From Polytrichum commune (Eukaryota; Streptophyta; Polytrichopsida; Polytrichales; Polytrichaceae), in assembly GCA_950295325.1 (NCBI GenBank), contig OX485807.1, forward strand, positions 19,503,666 through 19,567,665: DNA of 64,000 bases, given 5' to 3'. The translations under genes were made by a program, and so were the position numbers. The notes beneath the pieces were generated by a model. The model was not told the DNA's origin. It saw only the letters and a program-made list of their open reading frames with translations, and searched no databases. This document shows positions 12,602 through 24,645 of this stretch, in pieces; the first letter of the stretch is position 1; every line of letters starts with the position of its first letter.

Positions 12602-13776
12602 GGCAGACGATATGCTACCCCCTACGAGCTTTTCGGGGGGGGAATATTCTGTCAGGGGGCAGCCCCCGACATTTTTCCTGCACCCGCCCGAAAACTGCTG
12701 CCCGCCCGCCCGCCCGATTTCGAAAAAACTAGTGTACTTGCATTTTTGAAGGCTACTTGTCCACAAATCCCATATTGAGTGCACTTCATTTTCAAGGTCT
12801 CAAATCCAATATATATGTTCACTTCCATTGAGTAAATAAGCAATTGACTAGATTTCATTTTCAAAGTGAAACCGTCAATAAAGCATGTAATTAACTTGGA
12901 AGTCAAAAATATTACAAAATCCTCATTACCGCTGAGGTTATAATTTTTGTCACTTACAATTGAAGGGACTTTGTCATTCTAAAATGAAACTAAAATTTAT
13001 GATTTATTTTTTTATTTTTTAATAATTTATAATATAGTTAATACCTTCTACTATCACAAAGTTTTCATATGCATTTAAACTAGTTAAGTAAGATTGAATG
13101 CAACTAAGTCTAACATATTCGCGACGATGAAGGACACATGAAAAACGATGAAGGACGATGAATGACATCCATGTTCTTCACAGTGCTTATGTGTTCCTCA
13201 ATGTCCAAAGCCGTGTACTACACCCTATACAGTGTCCTTTTGTGTTTCTATAATTAGGATTAATAAAAAATTATTAGACTTAGTTGCATTCAATCTTACT
13301 TAACTAGTTTAAATGCATATGAAAACTTTGTGATAGTAGAAGGTATTAAATATATTATAAATTATTAAAAAATAAAAAAAATAAAATTTAGTTTCATTTT
13401 AGAATGACAAAGTCCCCTTCAATTGTAAGCGACAAAAATTATAACCTCAGCGGTAATGAGGATTTTGTAATATTTTTGACTTCCAAGTTAATTACATGCT
13501 TTATTGACGGTTTCACTTTGAAAATGAAATCTAGTCAATTGCTTATTTACTCAATGGAAGTGAACTTATATATTGGATTTGAGACCTTGAAAATGAAGTG
13601 CACTCAATATGGGATTTGTGAACAAGTAGCCTTCAAAAATGCAAGTACACTAGTTTTTTCGAAATCGGGCGGGCGGGCAGCAGTTTTCGGGCGGGTGCAG
13701 GAAAAATGTCGGGGGCTGCCCCCTGACAGAATATTCCCCCCCCGAAAAGCTCGTAGGGGGTAGCATATCGTCTGCC
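12602..13776. mobile_element. Long-TIR foldback Mutator-like element
   Basis: Two arms (12602-13112 and 13275-13776, about 500 bp each) are nearly identical inverted copies around a spacer of about 162 bp. The termini read GGCAGACGATATGCTACCCC. The 9-bp direct repeat AAAGTTCAC flanks both ends exactly (12593-12601 and 13777-13785). A 9-bp duplication with long TIRs is characteristic of Mutator-like elements. The outer 120 bp are GC-rich with CCCG repeats, where the arms differ by about one unit; the inner part is AT-rich. No transposase is present, so the element is non-autonomous. Near-identity of the arms implies a young insertion or arm homogenisation. Confidence 0.85.
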
Positions 13777-13785
13777 AAAGTTCAC

Positions 13786-15181
13786 TCCTGTTGCGGACAG
13801 TTTCGTGTAGGGTCAACTTGGGGGGATCCTTATCGTGACGAGGAGGAGGATGTCGGTGCTATGTGGACGTGGTGACGGCTAGGTTTTGACGATGATGTGA
13901 AGAGTTACCTAAGTTAAGTAGTGTGATTTCTATGTGTCTGTAACCTCGGCGGGTGGTGGTGTTGAAGCGCAAGTGACGGATCACACAAATTTGTTTGTCT
14001 GTCGCAACCATACTAGGATTTGCACCGTTTGACGATGGAGTGTGGCAGAGGGGGCGGCGCTCATTGTCATCATCATCATGTGCAGCCAGAGTTGGTTGCA
14101 GGGAGGGTTGAGGGATGGGGAGCTTTCTTTTCGGGCGATTAGGCTTGTTGGTGAGAGAATTTGGTAGATCTGCCTTCTTCTAGTCCGGCTATTTATCAGT
14201 GGTCCTTTCGGCAGAAACTGAGGGTTTCTTGAGGGGTGGGGTCCCCTTTGGATTTTGACAAAGAGGGCGTTTTTGTACAAGTTTAGAGAGATAGAGGTAG
14301 AAGTTGTTCGGAGGGGAAAATCTCACACGTCCCTAAGTAGTGGAGATTGTTGACCCAAGATTTGAAGCTTTATGACCCAAGATTCTTGAAACCATCAACA
14401 AATACAGCTGCTCAAAAAATGATACTCCATAGCCACCACGTGACAACCTCAGGTGACATAATAAGTTTTTGTTAGTTCCAGGTTCTGTCCGATTTCAATA
14501 CTCACTCACTCACTCACTCCCACCTGTTTTGCAACTCAAGCTGCTAGCTTCGTGGTCAAGGGAATTTCCACTGGTAAGCCCAACTTTTGTATGGATGCCC
14601 TACCCTCTTCTCCGCAGACAGACAGAACAAAACTTGGGAAGTGAAAGTCGAGGTTTTCGCAGCTCTATAGCTTGAAGATGAGAAGCAGCCCGGTCAACAA
14701 AATGATCGTGTTCTAAAATTGTTTTTCTTCTCGACTTGCGGAACAGAGTATACCTTTTTCGGGAAGTCCGGAGGAAGCGTGGACTTCATCACTGGTGTCT
14801 CTGACAGCTGAATATGGTACCTAGCCTTGTAAGTCTTGGGTTTGCTTCGAACGGGTTTATCTACATACAAGTGGAGGATATCAAAGACTAAGCAACCTCG
14901 GATGGAGTCATGGGCTCGCTCTTGACACATTAGGGGTTGGATATGATGGCCTCTGGACTACTTTGGGACGCCGCCCTTACCGAATAATCCTGTTCCTCGG
15001 AGCGGACAACTAGAAATGAGTTTTGAAGAAACGATATTCTACACCTACTAGTGTTCGTTACTACAGATTTCTGCTTCCCTAGGTTTTTTATTTCCTTCCT
15101 TCCTTCCTTGAAACCTTTCCCAGCTCAGGAATATGCAATAAGGAAGTCTGCTCAGATTGCCAGCCAGCCAGCCAGCAAAGT
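13786..15181 (+). promoter_or_regulatory. Upstream region of the BOP-like gene
   Basis: About 1.4 kb with no supportable coding sequence. It includes a (CTCA)n tract near 14506-14520, TTCC-rich stretches near 15095 and a (GCCA)n tract just before the start codon, typical of a plant 5' leader. I could not assign a TATA box or transcription start. An open frame on the opposite strand (13981-14280) has no visible domain. Confidence 0.35.
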
Positions 15182-18100
15182 ATGCAGACATCCCAGCTGA
15201 GCTCAATGGCTTCGGAGGACTCCTCAATCAAGTCTCTCTCCACGGATTTGCTTGGCCTTCTTACGAATGGCCGATTGTTCAGTGATGTAACATTTGAGGT
15301 GGAGGGTCAGCATGTGTATGCCCACAGATGTGTGCTTGCGGCTCGGAGTCCCTTTTTCCGTATGATATTTTGTGGAGATGCCCAACTGCACAATGATCAA
15401 CAGCCCAGGCCTGGCACACCACAGATCATTCCTGTGGGCATTGTTGGCTTCGAAGTATTCAAGTTGTTGCTTCAGTTCCTGTATGGTGGAAAGTTCTCCT
15501 TTTCCTCCCCGAGTATTGCTAATGCGTGTAAGGAGAAGCTCTGTCGCCATACCCATTGCACCTCAGCAGTAGAATTTGGGTTGGAAACTTTAAATGCTGC
15601 ACACTTCTTTGGTGTTGATGAGCTCACCACCATCACTCAGGTCAGTGCAATTCCTTACTACTACTGCTACTGCTACTACTACTTGTGGCCATCCTAACCT
15701 TTGCGAGTGCGTCCATTGGAACTCACAGGAATTCCTAGATATATTTTGCTTCAAGATTTTTCGGAGATGGTGCCCTGACTTGAGTTTCCGTGAGTGCAAG
15801 CATCATCGCCTCAAGTCAATCCTATCAAGCTGTTCACTTGTATCTCCTGTTGCAACTACCTCGTTTCTCCTTCTCATTTGTGAACTAGGATCACACCTTT
15901 CTTCTAATGGTTATCCTCCTTGTTCACATTATGTGACCTAGGACTGTAATCTAAATGAGATTTTTGTCAGATGCAAAGTGTTTCAGGTCGGTGCTTATAG
16001 TTTTTCGTCAGCATCTTCAAGTTTCTCTCCTTATTTTTCTCTTGGCGTATGATACTGACATGGGGTTCATCATGCCCTACATTGTACGTGCAATGAGAAA
16101 TTCCAGCGGAATTTGGACCTATTTTGGTGTCACATGCTTTTCATATGTTCTGAACCAACCAAGCTAGTCGGTGCCTAATACTTTTCCGTGAAGCAAGAAT
16201 TACACGACTTTTTCTAAAGAGATGTCTGTATTATGACTTGCAGAAGCACTTAGGCGACATTGCTGGCCAGGCATCGATTGAAAACGTGATGCGTATGCTA
16301 GCAGCTTCACACAAACAAGAAGAAACACATCTATGGACGCTGTGCTCAAACTTAGTTGGGAAGTCAGGGCTTAGTCGAGAAACCCTGAGCAAACATCTGC
16401 CAGGTGAAGTGGTATCCATAATTGAGCAGATCCGACGGAAAACTGGTTTTGGGTATGGAGGTTCCTTGTCTACAGGTGCAATCACAGAAAATCGGACCAG
16501 TCGTATGCAAAAAGCTCTAGATTCGTCTGATGTGGAGTTGGTAAAGTTGATGGTGATGGGAGAGGGGTTGGACCTAGATATAGCCCTTGGCCTCCACTAT
16601 GCTGTTGAGAAGTGCAGCATGTAAGCACATTACTCTGAACCCTTTAATCTGTTAGAACTGTAGCCTCTCTTATAGTAGTTTACCATCAATCTTTTGTAAG
16701 TGGCTTGCAGAATTCTTCTAGTTGATCTGTTCTATAACCTTTTTGTAGTAGTTTACCATCAATCTTTTGTTAGTGGCTTGGAGAATTCTTCAAGTAGGGT
16801 TTTGAGGAGAGTTGAGTAGGGCAATTGCTGTATGGTTAGAATGGAGTGAGTATACTTTCAATTTAACCTGCATAACTGGTGTGAATCTTGTGCTGTGAAT
16901 TTAGGAAAGTTGTAAAGACACTGTTGGATCTGGGAGCAGCAGATGTGAATTTGCGCGGGGAAGATGGTCGAACACCCCTGCATATTGCAGCTGAGAAGGG
17001 AGACCCAGAAAAGATTGCATTGTTGTTGGATCATCATGCAGATCCGTGCATGCAGGCAGCAACAGGTGCAACTGCAATGGACATAGTGCGATGTCGACTT
17101 CAAGATGTTCTTAATGCAGGAGGGTACAATACAAAGAGCGACCAGAGTAGGCTAAGGATGTGCTCAGACCGTTTAGACACAGCAATTGCAGCGCTGCCTC
17201 CCATGCATATAAAACATTGTACAAAAGTGGAGAGCCCGGCATCCATTTTAACAGATCATGGGAGTAGTATGTTGATGCAAGAGGATGGTGATAATTTTCC
17301 ATCAATGAGTAGAATGATGGGGTCTTCACCTCATGGAGTTTTTAGCAACACCGACTATACCTTTCTCTCTCAAGGCACCCCACAAGGGAAAGGTAAGCCG
17401 TGGACACAGCTTGCTGAGGTACTGAATCTCAGAGTAGATGATTTATAAAAAGATGAGGCCAGGAGATCATCTTCCATTTTGAAAGCAATTTGGCAGCTGT
17501 GCTGCTCGTGGCCGAGGGCTCTCAATTTGCTCTTTTACCACATATAGTGTCTGTGGCAAGCAAAGGGATGGTAAAGACAGCTTTTCCTTTCTCTCTCTTA
17601 CACTAGAGTGTGTGGACGTCCAGAATGCCCATGCCAGGCCCACACCATTTTATGTTTAGTAAGTCTGGCCCGGACATCTTTTATTAACGAGTTGGGTCTA
17701 CTTCTGGTCCTATGTCATTTGACATTGGCTTTTCTCAACCATTTTCTACGTTTTCTCTGCCGTTTTTCTTCATTCTTTCTTAGCGAACCTGGTGTAGTAG
17801 AGCACATAAATGAGTTCTGGCTCGTGTGTGTACAATTCTGACTACTTTAGAGATGACTTTTCTGCTTGTATAGCTTCCTTCAGCGTATCATCACTGAACT
17901 TTTATAAAGATCATAAGGGCATTGGAGTTTGACAAGTTCTCTGTTTGTAAAACATAAGTGTGGACAAAATAAATGGGACATTTGAACCGTTGCTATTAGA
18001 GCATATTCACATGCAGTCGACCTTCTTATGCATAAAAAATGTTCTACAGAATTAACTCTTAGGATCCAAACAAGTCTCTGGGTCTCTGGAGTGGCCTTGC

Positions 18101-18793
18101 CACAGCAGTTCTTCCTCTCACTATTTTTCAATTGATTAAGAAGATTGGGTAGATTGGGAATCCAGTCGAGCAGATGTCTGAGATAATGTAGCCAGTTGAG
18201 GGTTGTTTGTTAGTGAGGATGGGGGCTCTGTAGTAACAGTCACCCTCCAACATTTGTAGATCACTTTCATTAGCTCAATTCGACATGTGGCTGCGTGGAC
18301 TAGTAACAGTGTCACCAAGGCAGCCAAAACTTGGAAGATTTGCATGCGAAACTCTTTCCTGTCAATGGGTCTAGTTTGTTTTGTGGTGAAAAAAACCTGC
18401 TAGAGTCAGTGTACCTAAAACAGTGATTATTCCTCACTTTTCACATTTTGGACAGTGCCTGGCAGAGAGATTGAGAGAAGGGGGACAGTTGGCTCCATTT
18501 CAAGGTTAATACGATCGAGCCCCTTAGCGTTTGGATTCCCTGTGCTGCAGCTGCAAGCAGAGTCAAGGACCCTAACTAGTAACTACAGTGTGTTGGAGAC
18601 CTCAAGCTTTGAAGATAGACCTCGCAAAGTGCCGCGTCTGCTAGCAGACTTGAAAGATCTACCTGTCTTGAGGGAGATTGCTCTGAAGGATATTACAAAT
18701 GAAATCACAGACAGCCTCAAGAGTGTTGTTACTCCCAATTCTGCCGAGGACGAGGTGAATTCAGGGTGGCAGCAATATGTTCTCCATGAGTAA
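15182..18793 (+). CDS. BOP: BLADE-ON-PETIOLE/NPR5-like BTB-ankyrin protein
   Basis: Four exons join in phase: 15182-15640, 16244-16620, 16905-17392 and 18456-18793 (1,662 nt, 553 aa). All introns are GT-AG, and the first sits where Arabidopsis BOP genes have theirs (after ...TQ). Residues about 33-108 form the BTB domain (FSDVTFEVEG, HRCVLAARSPFF). Next comes a C-x4-C-x-H-x2-C zinc motif (Cys116, Cys121, His123, Cys126), then the linker helix region (KALDSSDVELVKLMVMGEGL) and ankyrin repeats (LDLGAADVN, GRTPLHIAAEKG, LLLDHHADP). BOP proteins are transcriptional co-regulators that bind TGA bZIP factors and can act as CUL3 substrate adaptors; that role is from the family. If intron 3 is retained, the frame stops at 17448 and gives 459 aa, close to angiosperm BOP length. 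A second in-frame ATG at 15206 is also a plausible start. Confidence 0.92.
17393..18455 (+). other. Intron 3 of BOP-like gene / alternative 3' end
   Basis: The donor AAAG|GTAAGC and acceptor GGACAG bracket 1,063 nt. Read through, the frame continues 18 codons past the donor to TAA at 17446-17448. AATAAA at 17968-17973 could serve as the poly(A) signal of that shorter transcript. No other gene is evident inside. Confidence 0.55.
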
Positions 18794-20599
18794 CTAGAAG
18801 CAAGCTCACTAATATGGCTCACTTTTGTTGTAGGTTCACCAAGTTACTGTCTGGGATTGGCTCAGTGCAGTGACTTGCCTGAGAGCAATGTGCGGTTCAG
18901 CTGATTATTAATTAGTCAATGGAGACTAGGTGGTAGGGGCAGGAAAGTTGACTGGTTTAGACCCGAATTTGAAAGTTGACTGTTAACGGATGTTCCATAC
19001 TGGCACGTGAATTTCCTCAATTAGCAAATAATCCTTCTATGCTTGGATGATCAGGGTTGTGAGATAACCTGGGTGCAATGAGGTTGCTACAGATATAATA
19101 GTTAGGAGGAGCCTCCAAGCTTATCCAGTTGTACATTATTGTAATTGCTTACCCTGTTTTAAAACACTAGCAGATACGTGGAGCATCTAATGTACATTGG
19201 CCCTTCGAATGCACGTAGAGATCCTTGGGTATACATTTTGCAGGGAATAGCTGATAGGTACTAAGTCTGAATTGTTAATAATATGTCTATTTTAAGACCA
19301 ATCGACACTCTGTTAGTTCAATCGTCTGTAACCATTGTCGTAAATCAGGTGGCACACAAGCAGAGGTTTGAGGTACAATGATGGTATCAATATTGGTGGT
19401 AGCGGTGGTGATGCATAGGCCAGCTAGAAGTTTGTCCAAGAAGAAATGCAGAAAGTAGCTCGTATCACTAATTGTATATACTGGAGGTTGTTTCTATGGA
19501 CATAGGTACTGCATTTTTTTCTTCTAACTTGTTTGCTCAGAGTGAGTCTCCGTGTTGCTGAATAATTGTTTAATTTTGCAATACAGTTAAAATTTGTAGA
19601 TAAAACTTGTCGTGTTGTGCAATGTGAGTACTCATTGTATCATTTCATTTTCTTGAAAATAGTTGTACTAGGCATGCCTGAGTGACGACTATCCTCAACA
19701 AGTGTTCTAGATTTTAAGTGCTTTCCAATCCTAAAATTTTGGAGACGCAGTTGCAAATCAAGCCAAGTCAATCCTTGGAAACATTAATAGAGCATCAATT
19801 TTTTGTTTGACGGATGCATATTCCCAAGTTTTCGATGGTTGATTATATGTCATGTCTGTTGTTTTGGATGCTCATAGTCTGTCAGAGTCTTATGTTGCCA
19901 ACGCACCTTGCTTGGTTCTCCAAAATGTGAATACCGAGGTATCCTGGGCATGTTGAGCAAATTCGGAAGCTCTGTAGCTCGGGATGGTGAACTTTTGTGA
20001 CACTGTCATTCTCTTCTTTTTGGTGGAGGCTGTCCATCCTAGTCCTTGATTTTAGGTCAAAGAATCAGAAGTGTTCAAAGAATTTGTGATCGAGAGGTAC
20101 TCTTCAGGCTCCACAAGAAAGACTGGAAGGGAAGCGTTCTAACTAATGATAATTAAAAAGGTTTGACACATTTTTCACTTTCCCCCTTCCATCCAACTGC
20201 AAAGAACTGCACAAAAGTGACCTTCTTAGCATCAAAATGATAAGTCTCTTATCTTCCTGCCTTTTGTATACATGCTACGAACTCTGCCCTTGTGGTTTCA
20301 GTATCTTTATCGAATTTCTGTGAAAAACAATTCTGTGTTTTGCGTGCACGTTCTAATATTCTTATCAAGCGACGGACCAGAGAACTGAAGCCTTTCGTGC
20401 CTCTCATATAGAGTCGATGATGGTTTTTTCTATTCTTCTCCTAACCACCATTACAGTCAACGCAGACAAGTTTACAAGAATCTGCAATTTCTATCGAGAA
20501 AAGACTATGTCCACCAGACATTCAAACAAATCTTTCTCGCCTGTGCAAGTTATGTGTGTTCATACAAGGAAGCAATGTAATACACTATTTATAACATCA
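18794..20599. other. 3' flank of BOP-like gene and spacer to the U1 cluster
   Basis: No supportable gene or mobile element was seen. The first few hundred bases probably hold the 3' UTR of the long BOP transcript. Confidence 0.45.
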
Positions 20600-20656
20600 A
20601 GCGGCTTATCACACCATGGATGGAAACACCTATTTCTTTCCGGCTTAGAGTTGTTT

Positions 20657-20814
20657 GAGGGGGCCGCGCGAACGCGAGCCCCGGCTGCCACAAATTATGA
20701 TGTGTACGCCTCCCGTTGAAAGATACTAAAGTCACCAGGCCCGAAGTGCAATGGGACAGACTCCTCTAGGGAATCCCCTTATGGATCATGGATACACCCC
20801 GCCCAGGTAAGTGA
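20657..20814 (-). ncRNA. U1: U1 spliceosomal snRNA, copy 1
   Basis: Read on the - strand it begins (C)ACTTACCTGGGCGGGGTG, whose ACUUACCUG pairs with 5' splice sites. It contains the SL2 loop CCATTGCACTT (the U1A/U2B''-type loop), the Sm-site context ATAATTTGTGG and the 3' hairpin CGCG-TTCG-CGCG closed by GGGGC/GCCCC. The 3' flank CAAACAACTCTAA resembles the plant snRNA 3' box. SL3 here has wobble pairs and SL1 is changed relative to copy 4, so its activity is uncertain. Ends are approximate. Confidence 0.88.
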
Positions 20815-21288
20815 GTTCGAAGCTTGCAGCTCATGATCTTGTACAAGCCCTAATCGCTCTGGCTCGTGGATACCTAAGGGATAATCCCACACAAGAGGCC
20901 TCGTTCAATTGCTCACTGCGATATGACGATGCTTATGGCATTGTCCATAAGGAAAGTGCATGCTGCAATGATAGTTCAATGAAGCCGATTAAGTCACTTC
21001 CTCAATCGCCTCTAGGATAAAACCCCACACCGAGAAGGAGACTCATCAGTACATCATGGAACAAAAAAATATAAGTTATGCAATACTAGCCAATATACCT
21101 GAAAGTTTGAGTAGTCAGCAGCAGAGCATTCCCAAAGCCTTGAAATTACAATCTCATTCGATCGCAATCCTTGGCATTCAATGTCCATTCAATTGCAAAG
21201 ACTCCTCATTCTAACTTATGGAGAAAATTTTGATCCTAGACATCATTATCGATCTGTGTCAAGAATGTTGTCAATGGTTTGAATTTGT

Positions 21289-21450
21289 TTCCACGTCAGA
21301 CTGTAGGGTTGTGAATCCGGCATGTGGGATGCCGGTTGGGTCCAAGTGTTATACCCCGCAGAATAGTACATCTTGACGTTCCTGCAGTCTTTGGGTTTAT
21401 TCAATGGCATACTCTGCACCTCTCCTGCCTTGGGTCTTTTAGTGTTTACC
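21289..21450 (-). promoter_or_regulatory. Conserved distal block upstream of U1 copy 1
   Basis: This block lies about 475 bp upstream of U1 copy 1 and is strongly conserved with 23141-23303 and 32071-32235. Its core on the - strand, ATCCCACATG (21321-21330), matches nine bases of the plant snRNA upstream sequence element RTCCCACATCG and lies inside the dyad CCGGCAT-CCCAC-ATGCCGG. About 30 bp further on is GGAAACAA, replacing GGAAATACA of the other copies. The position is far outside the usual USE site near -70, so a promoter role is only a hypothesis. Confidence 0.4.
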
Positions 21451-22657
21451 CTTGAATAATTCAGCAATGTGTATGGATAACGCTTCTCGGCAGCATCGAC
21501 AATGTTTCTTGTGTGGACCGTAGTTTAGACCCAGCTGAAGTAAATATGACCCGTCTAAATTACGTGCGTTAGTAACTCAAAAGTTGCATTAATATTAACG
21601 ATTACAGCTTATGGGAATAGTTAACACTGTGCATGAATGTAGATAGGTGAAAGTGGTTCTCAACGATGTCAACATGTTTTAGAAGGCTAGAATCTGTAAT
21701 GTTTGCATATCATTCTGATTCCTCACAAAGAGATCGTGACATTTGCACCTGAGAATCCCAAAAGAATTGCAAGCATGCTCCCAACCTGTAACGTAGGGAA
21801 GACCAACCATGGCCAGTGACCACCAAGCATTTCTTAAAATAAACGGCGTTTGTATCAACCCCGAAATCTGGCCAAAGTGGTCACAATGAGCATCAGGAAC
21901 GCACCATGAATGCACCATTGAACTTGCTTAAGAACCAGTTATTAACTCACTTCCACAATCTAGCTATCCAATTGGCTGCAAGCTTCACTCAGAATATTGA
22001 GATTGTTGAAGTTCTGAGCATCGCCTTCAGTTCCACATGCCATCACAGATAGAAAGGAAACTTAAGCATTGACACCTCCGGGTCGATTGTAGTGAGGTGG
22101 AGAAGCACCAAGGCAAGAGATTTATCACCACAAAATCACATACGGATAATCAGAGGGCTTAACAACCTCGTAAACAAACCAAAAAGGCATGGTAGTGTAC
22201 AAGCTCCTGATCGTTTCCAACAAGGGTCGAGGGCCAAGAAGACCATTCTAGTACGGTTGCATGTTTGTTGATCCTGAGAGGGATTACCAGATGATATGTA
22301 GACAACCTCAAACAGAACAACCACAAACATCATTCTCTACAGTTGTGTCTTGCGAAAATCTACAGAACTGCACATTATCATCATCATCTAAATGCCCTAT
22401 TCATCTCCACCTCTACTTCACAGCCACTCCTATACAGCTCTTTCAATGTTAGTCAGGCATTCCAGCCGGACTGTTCTTCAGATGGGCTCCTCAAGAACTC
22501 AAATTCGCCAGATGTCAATTAATTCCAATGTCTGTTTCTCAAGCTGGATATAGAATTTAGATAAATGAGAATGTGTGGGTCAGCAATTGACTCATTACAT
22601 CACGGATGGAAATACCTAATCCTTGCGCACAATTCTTTCCGGCTTAGAGTTGTTCGC

Positions 22658-22815
22658 AAGGGGGCCGCGCGCACGCGAGCTCCCGCTCCACAAATTATGA
22701 CGTGTATGCCTCCCGTAGGAAGATACTAGAGTCACCCGGCCCGAAGTGCAATGAGGCAAGGCCCCTCTAGGCCATCCGCTTTCTGGATCATGATGCACCC
22801 CGCCCAGGTAAGTGA
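22658..22815 (-). ncRNA. U1: U1 spliceosomal snRNA, copy 2
   Basis: It has the same architecture as the other copies: TTCACTTACCTGGGCGGGG start, SL2 loop with ATTGCACTTC, Sm context ATAATTTGTGG and a GC-rich 3' hairpin. The terminal stem has an A-C mismatch (GGAGC against GCCCC) and the tetraloop is TGCG instead of TTCG. The upstream 400 bp match those of copy 4, including GAATATAGCCC about 25-30 bp before the RNA, a candidate TATA-type element. AAAACCCATAG lies about 33 bp further upstream, a weak match to the plant USE. The 3' flank GAACAACTCTAA resembles a 3' box. Confidence 0.88.
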
Positions 22816-23140
22816 ATGCTCAGTCGTCATCTTCGGGCTATATTCTTACATTCCTCGTTCCTCCCATGCCAACACTATGGGTTTTTCAAATATTTGCCAT
22901 ACTTCTTCAGCGAGTATGAGGTCAATCGTGTAGAAGAAACTCTGTAAGAGCCTAGATTTCACAATCTCACTCGATCCCAGCCTTGGCATTCAATCAACAG
23001 TCAAAGACTCCAGAGCTTACTTAAGAAACAAATTTCGATCCTGAATATCATTCCACATTTGTACCAAGGATGGTGTGAAAAGCTAGAGTTTTTCCAGGGA
23101 GAACAGATCACAAGATTTCATAGTATTAGATTTGGTTGTA

Positions 23141-23303
23141 TTTCCACGTCAGACTGTAGGGTTGTGAATCCGGCATGTGGGATGCCGGTTGGGTCCGAGT
23201 GTCATCCCCCGTGGAATAGTATATCTTTACTTTGCTGCAGTCTTTGGGTTTATTCAAAGACATACCAAACGTATTTCCTGCCTTGATTCCTATAGTGTTC
23301 ACC
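23141..23303 (-). promoter_or_regulatory. Conserved distal block upstream of U1 copy 2
   Basis: This is the second copy of the block, about 330 bp upstream of U1 copy 2. The core ATCCCACATG is at 23174-23183, inside the same 7-bp dyad, followed 30 bp later by AAATACAA. The block also has an open frame (GMSLNKPKDCSKVKIYYS) that is partly shared with copy 1, so a coding origin cannot be excluded. Confidence 0.4.
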
Positions 23304-24645
23304 AAGGCAAGGGTCCATCAATGTGTAGGGGATATCTACTCACAAAAAGAATTGCAATCATTCTCCCAATTGTAATAGGCTAGGGAAGAATCACCAACGA
23401 ACCTTTGCTTTCAAGACATGGCAATTGTATCCACCCCGAAATGTGGCCGAGTGTTAATATTGAACGCACTAAGCATGCGGTTTAAAGATGGAGGATGCTA
23501 ATAGGGATTAAACCTGCTTCTCAACCGGTCACTTTATCACTGCCTCAATCTAGCTCTCCAATGCAAGCAGGCTTCACTCACTTTGTCTTACGAAGCCTAT
23601 TGAGATTGTTGAGAATTACCTCCAATTGTACATCGCCGTATTGTTTAGAGCATGGAGCGGCATCGGAGTTAGGCAGAGTCAGATAATAGCGTCATAGATA
23701 GAAAGGTAATTACAAAAATTTCAGACCTTCGGGTGGATTGAGATTTTGTTTCATTTCTCAACCAACAAAGTCAGTGCTTTGATATGCAGATGAAGGTCTT
23801 AAGCAATAGAGGTCGCTGCTTGATGTAGCAGATCATTCTTCGTCCAAATTCATTGGCAAGTTCAAATTAAACTGCTCAGATGCACATTTTTCTTCTTCTG
23901 AACAGTGCATTGTGGGAAGGAAGGGATTACCATTCTGTCACTAAATATCTTTGCGTCGGTAGTGTCGGTGTGGCCATCTCCTAATTAGTTCATACAAGAG
24001 ACCTACTTGTTCTTGTAGAATTTCAAATACAAGGAGCTCCATTCGTAAACCTTCACCACCGTCGTAACATTTCAACAAAAGTATGCATTTGCGAAACTCA
24101 CATTGCTGAGACTCTGAGTCCACAATAAATCAAGACAATTGGATGTACATGAGACATGGAGAAGCACCAAGGCAAGAGGCCATCACAAAATCACGGGCTG
24201 ATCATTGAGGGGTCTAACAACCTCGTAAACAAATCAAAAGGCATGGTATTATATAAGCTTCTGATCGCTTCTAACAGCCAAGGGCCAAGGATTCCAGTTT
24301 AGTGCGGTTGGATGCTTGGCGATCCTGAGAGGGATTACCAGTTGATACTTAGACAACCATAATGTTCAGTCTATCCAGTTGTGTGTCGAGCTAATCTACA
24401 GAACTGCACATCATCCAAGTTAAATGCCCTATTTACCTTCGCCCTCTACTTCACAGCTACTCCTACCTACAGTTCTCTCAAAGTTAGTTAGTTGGACTAT
24501 TCTTCAGATGGGCTTTATCATGAAATTGATTCACCAGATGTCAGATAATTCTAATGTTTGTTTCTGAAGCCCCATGAAGAATTTGGATATATCTGCGATA
24601 TTGTAGAAGACCTAACTTTAATGTTTGAGGTGAATCATCACCTGT

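Larger units (their letters stand above)
20600..24590. repeat. Tandem duplication of about 2 kb with a U1 gene in each copy
   Basis: The left unit (about 20600-22590) and right unit (about 22591-24590) carry the same landmarks in the same order: the 3' flank word TTTCCGGCTTAGAGTTGTT, a U1 gene, the distal block (21289-21450 / 23141-23303), a CTTCACTC...ATTGAGATTGTTGA word, and a long match around GATCCTGAGAGGGATTACCAG (22274 / 24321). Landmark offsets are 1.85-2.05 kb. The right unit ends in the presumed 3' UTR of ASF1, so the left unit seems to contain a relic copy of that sequence. Divergence is substantial. Confidence 0.75.

Noticed and set aside
12587-13816. Open frames in the foldback arms
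   Set aside because: They are mirrored in both arms and have no transposase motifs, so they are by-products of the inverted repeat.
20417-20719. 100-codon frame with a signal-peptide-like start
   Set aside because: It runs into the U1 RNA gene and is not shared by the duplicate unit.
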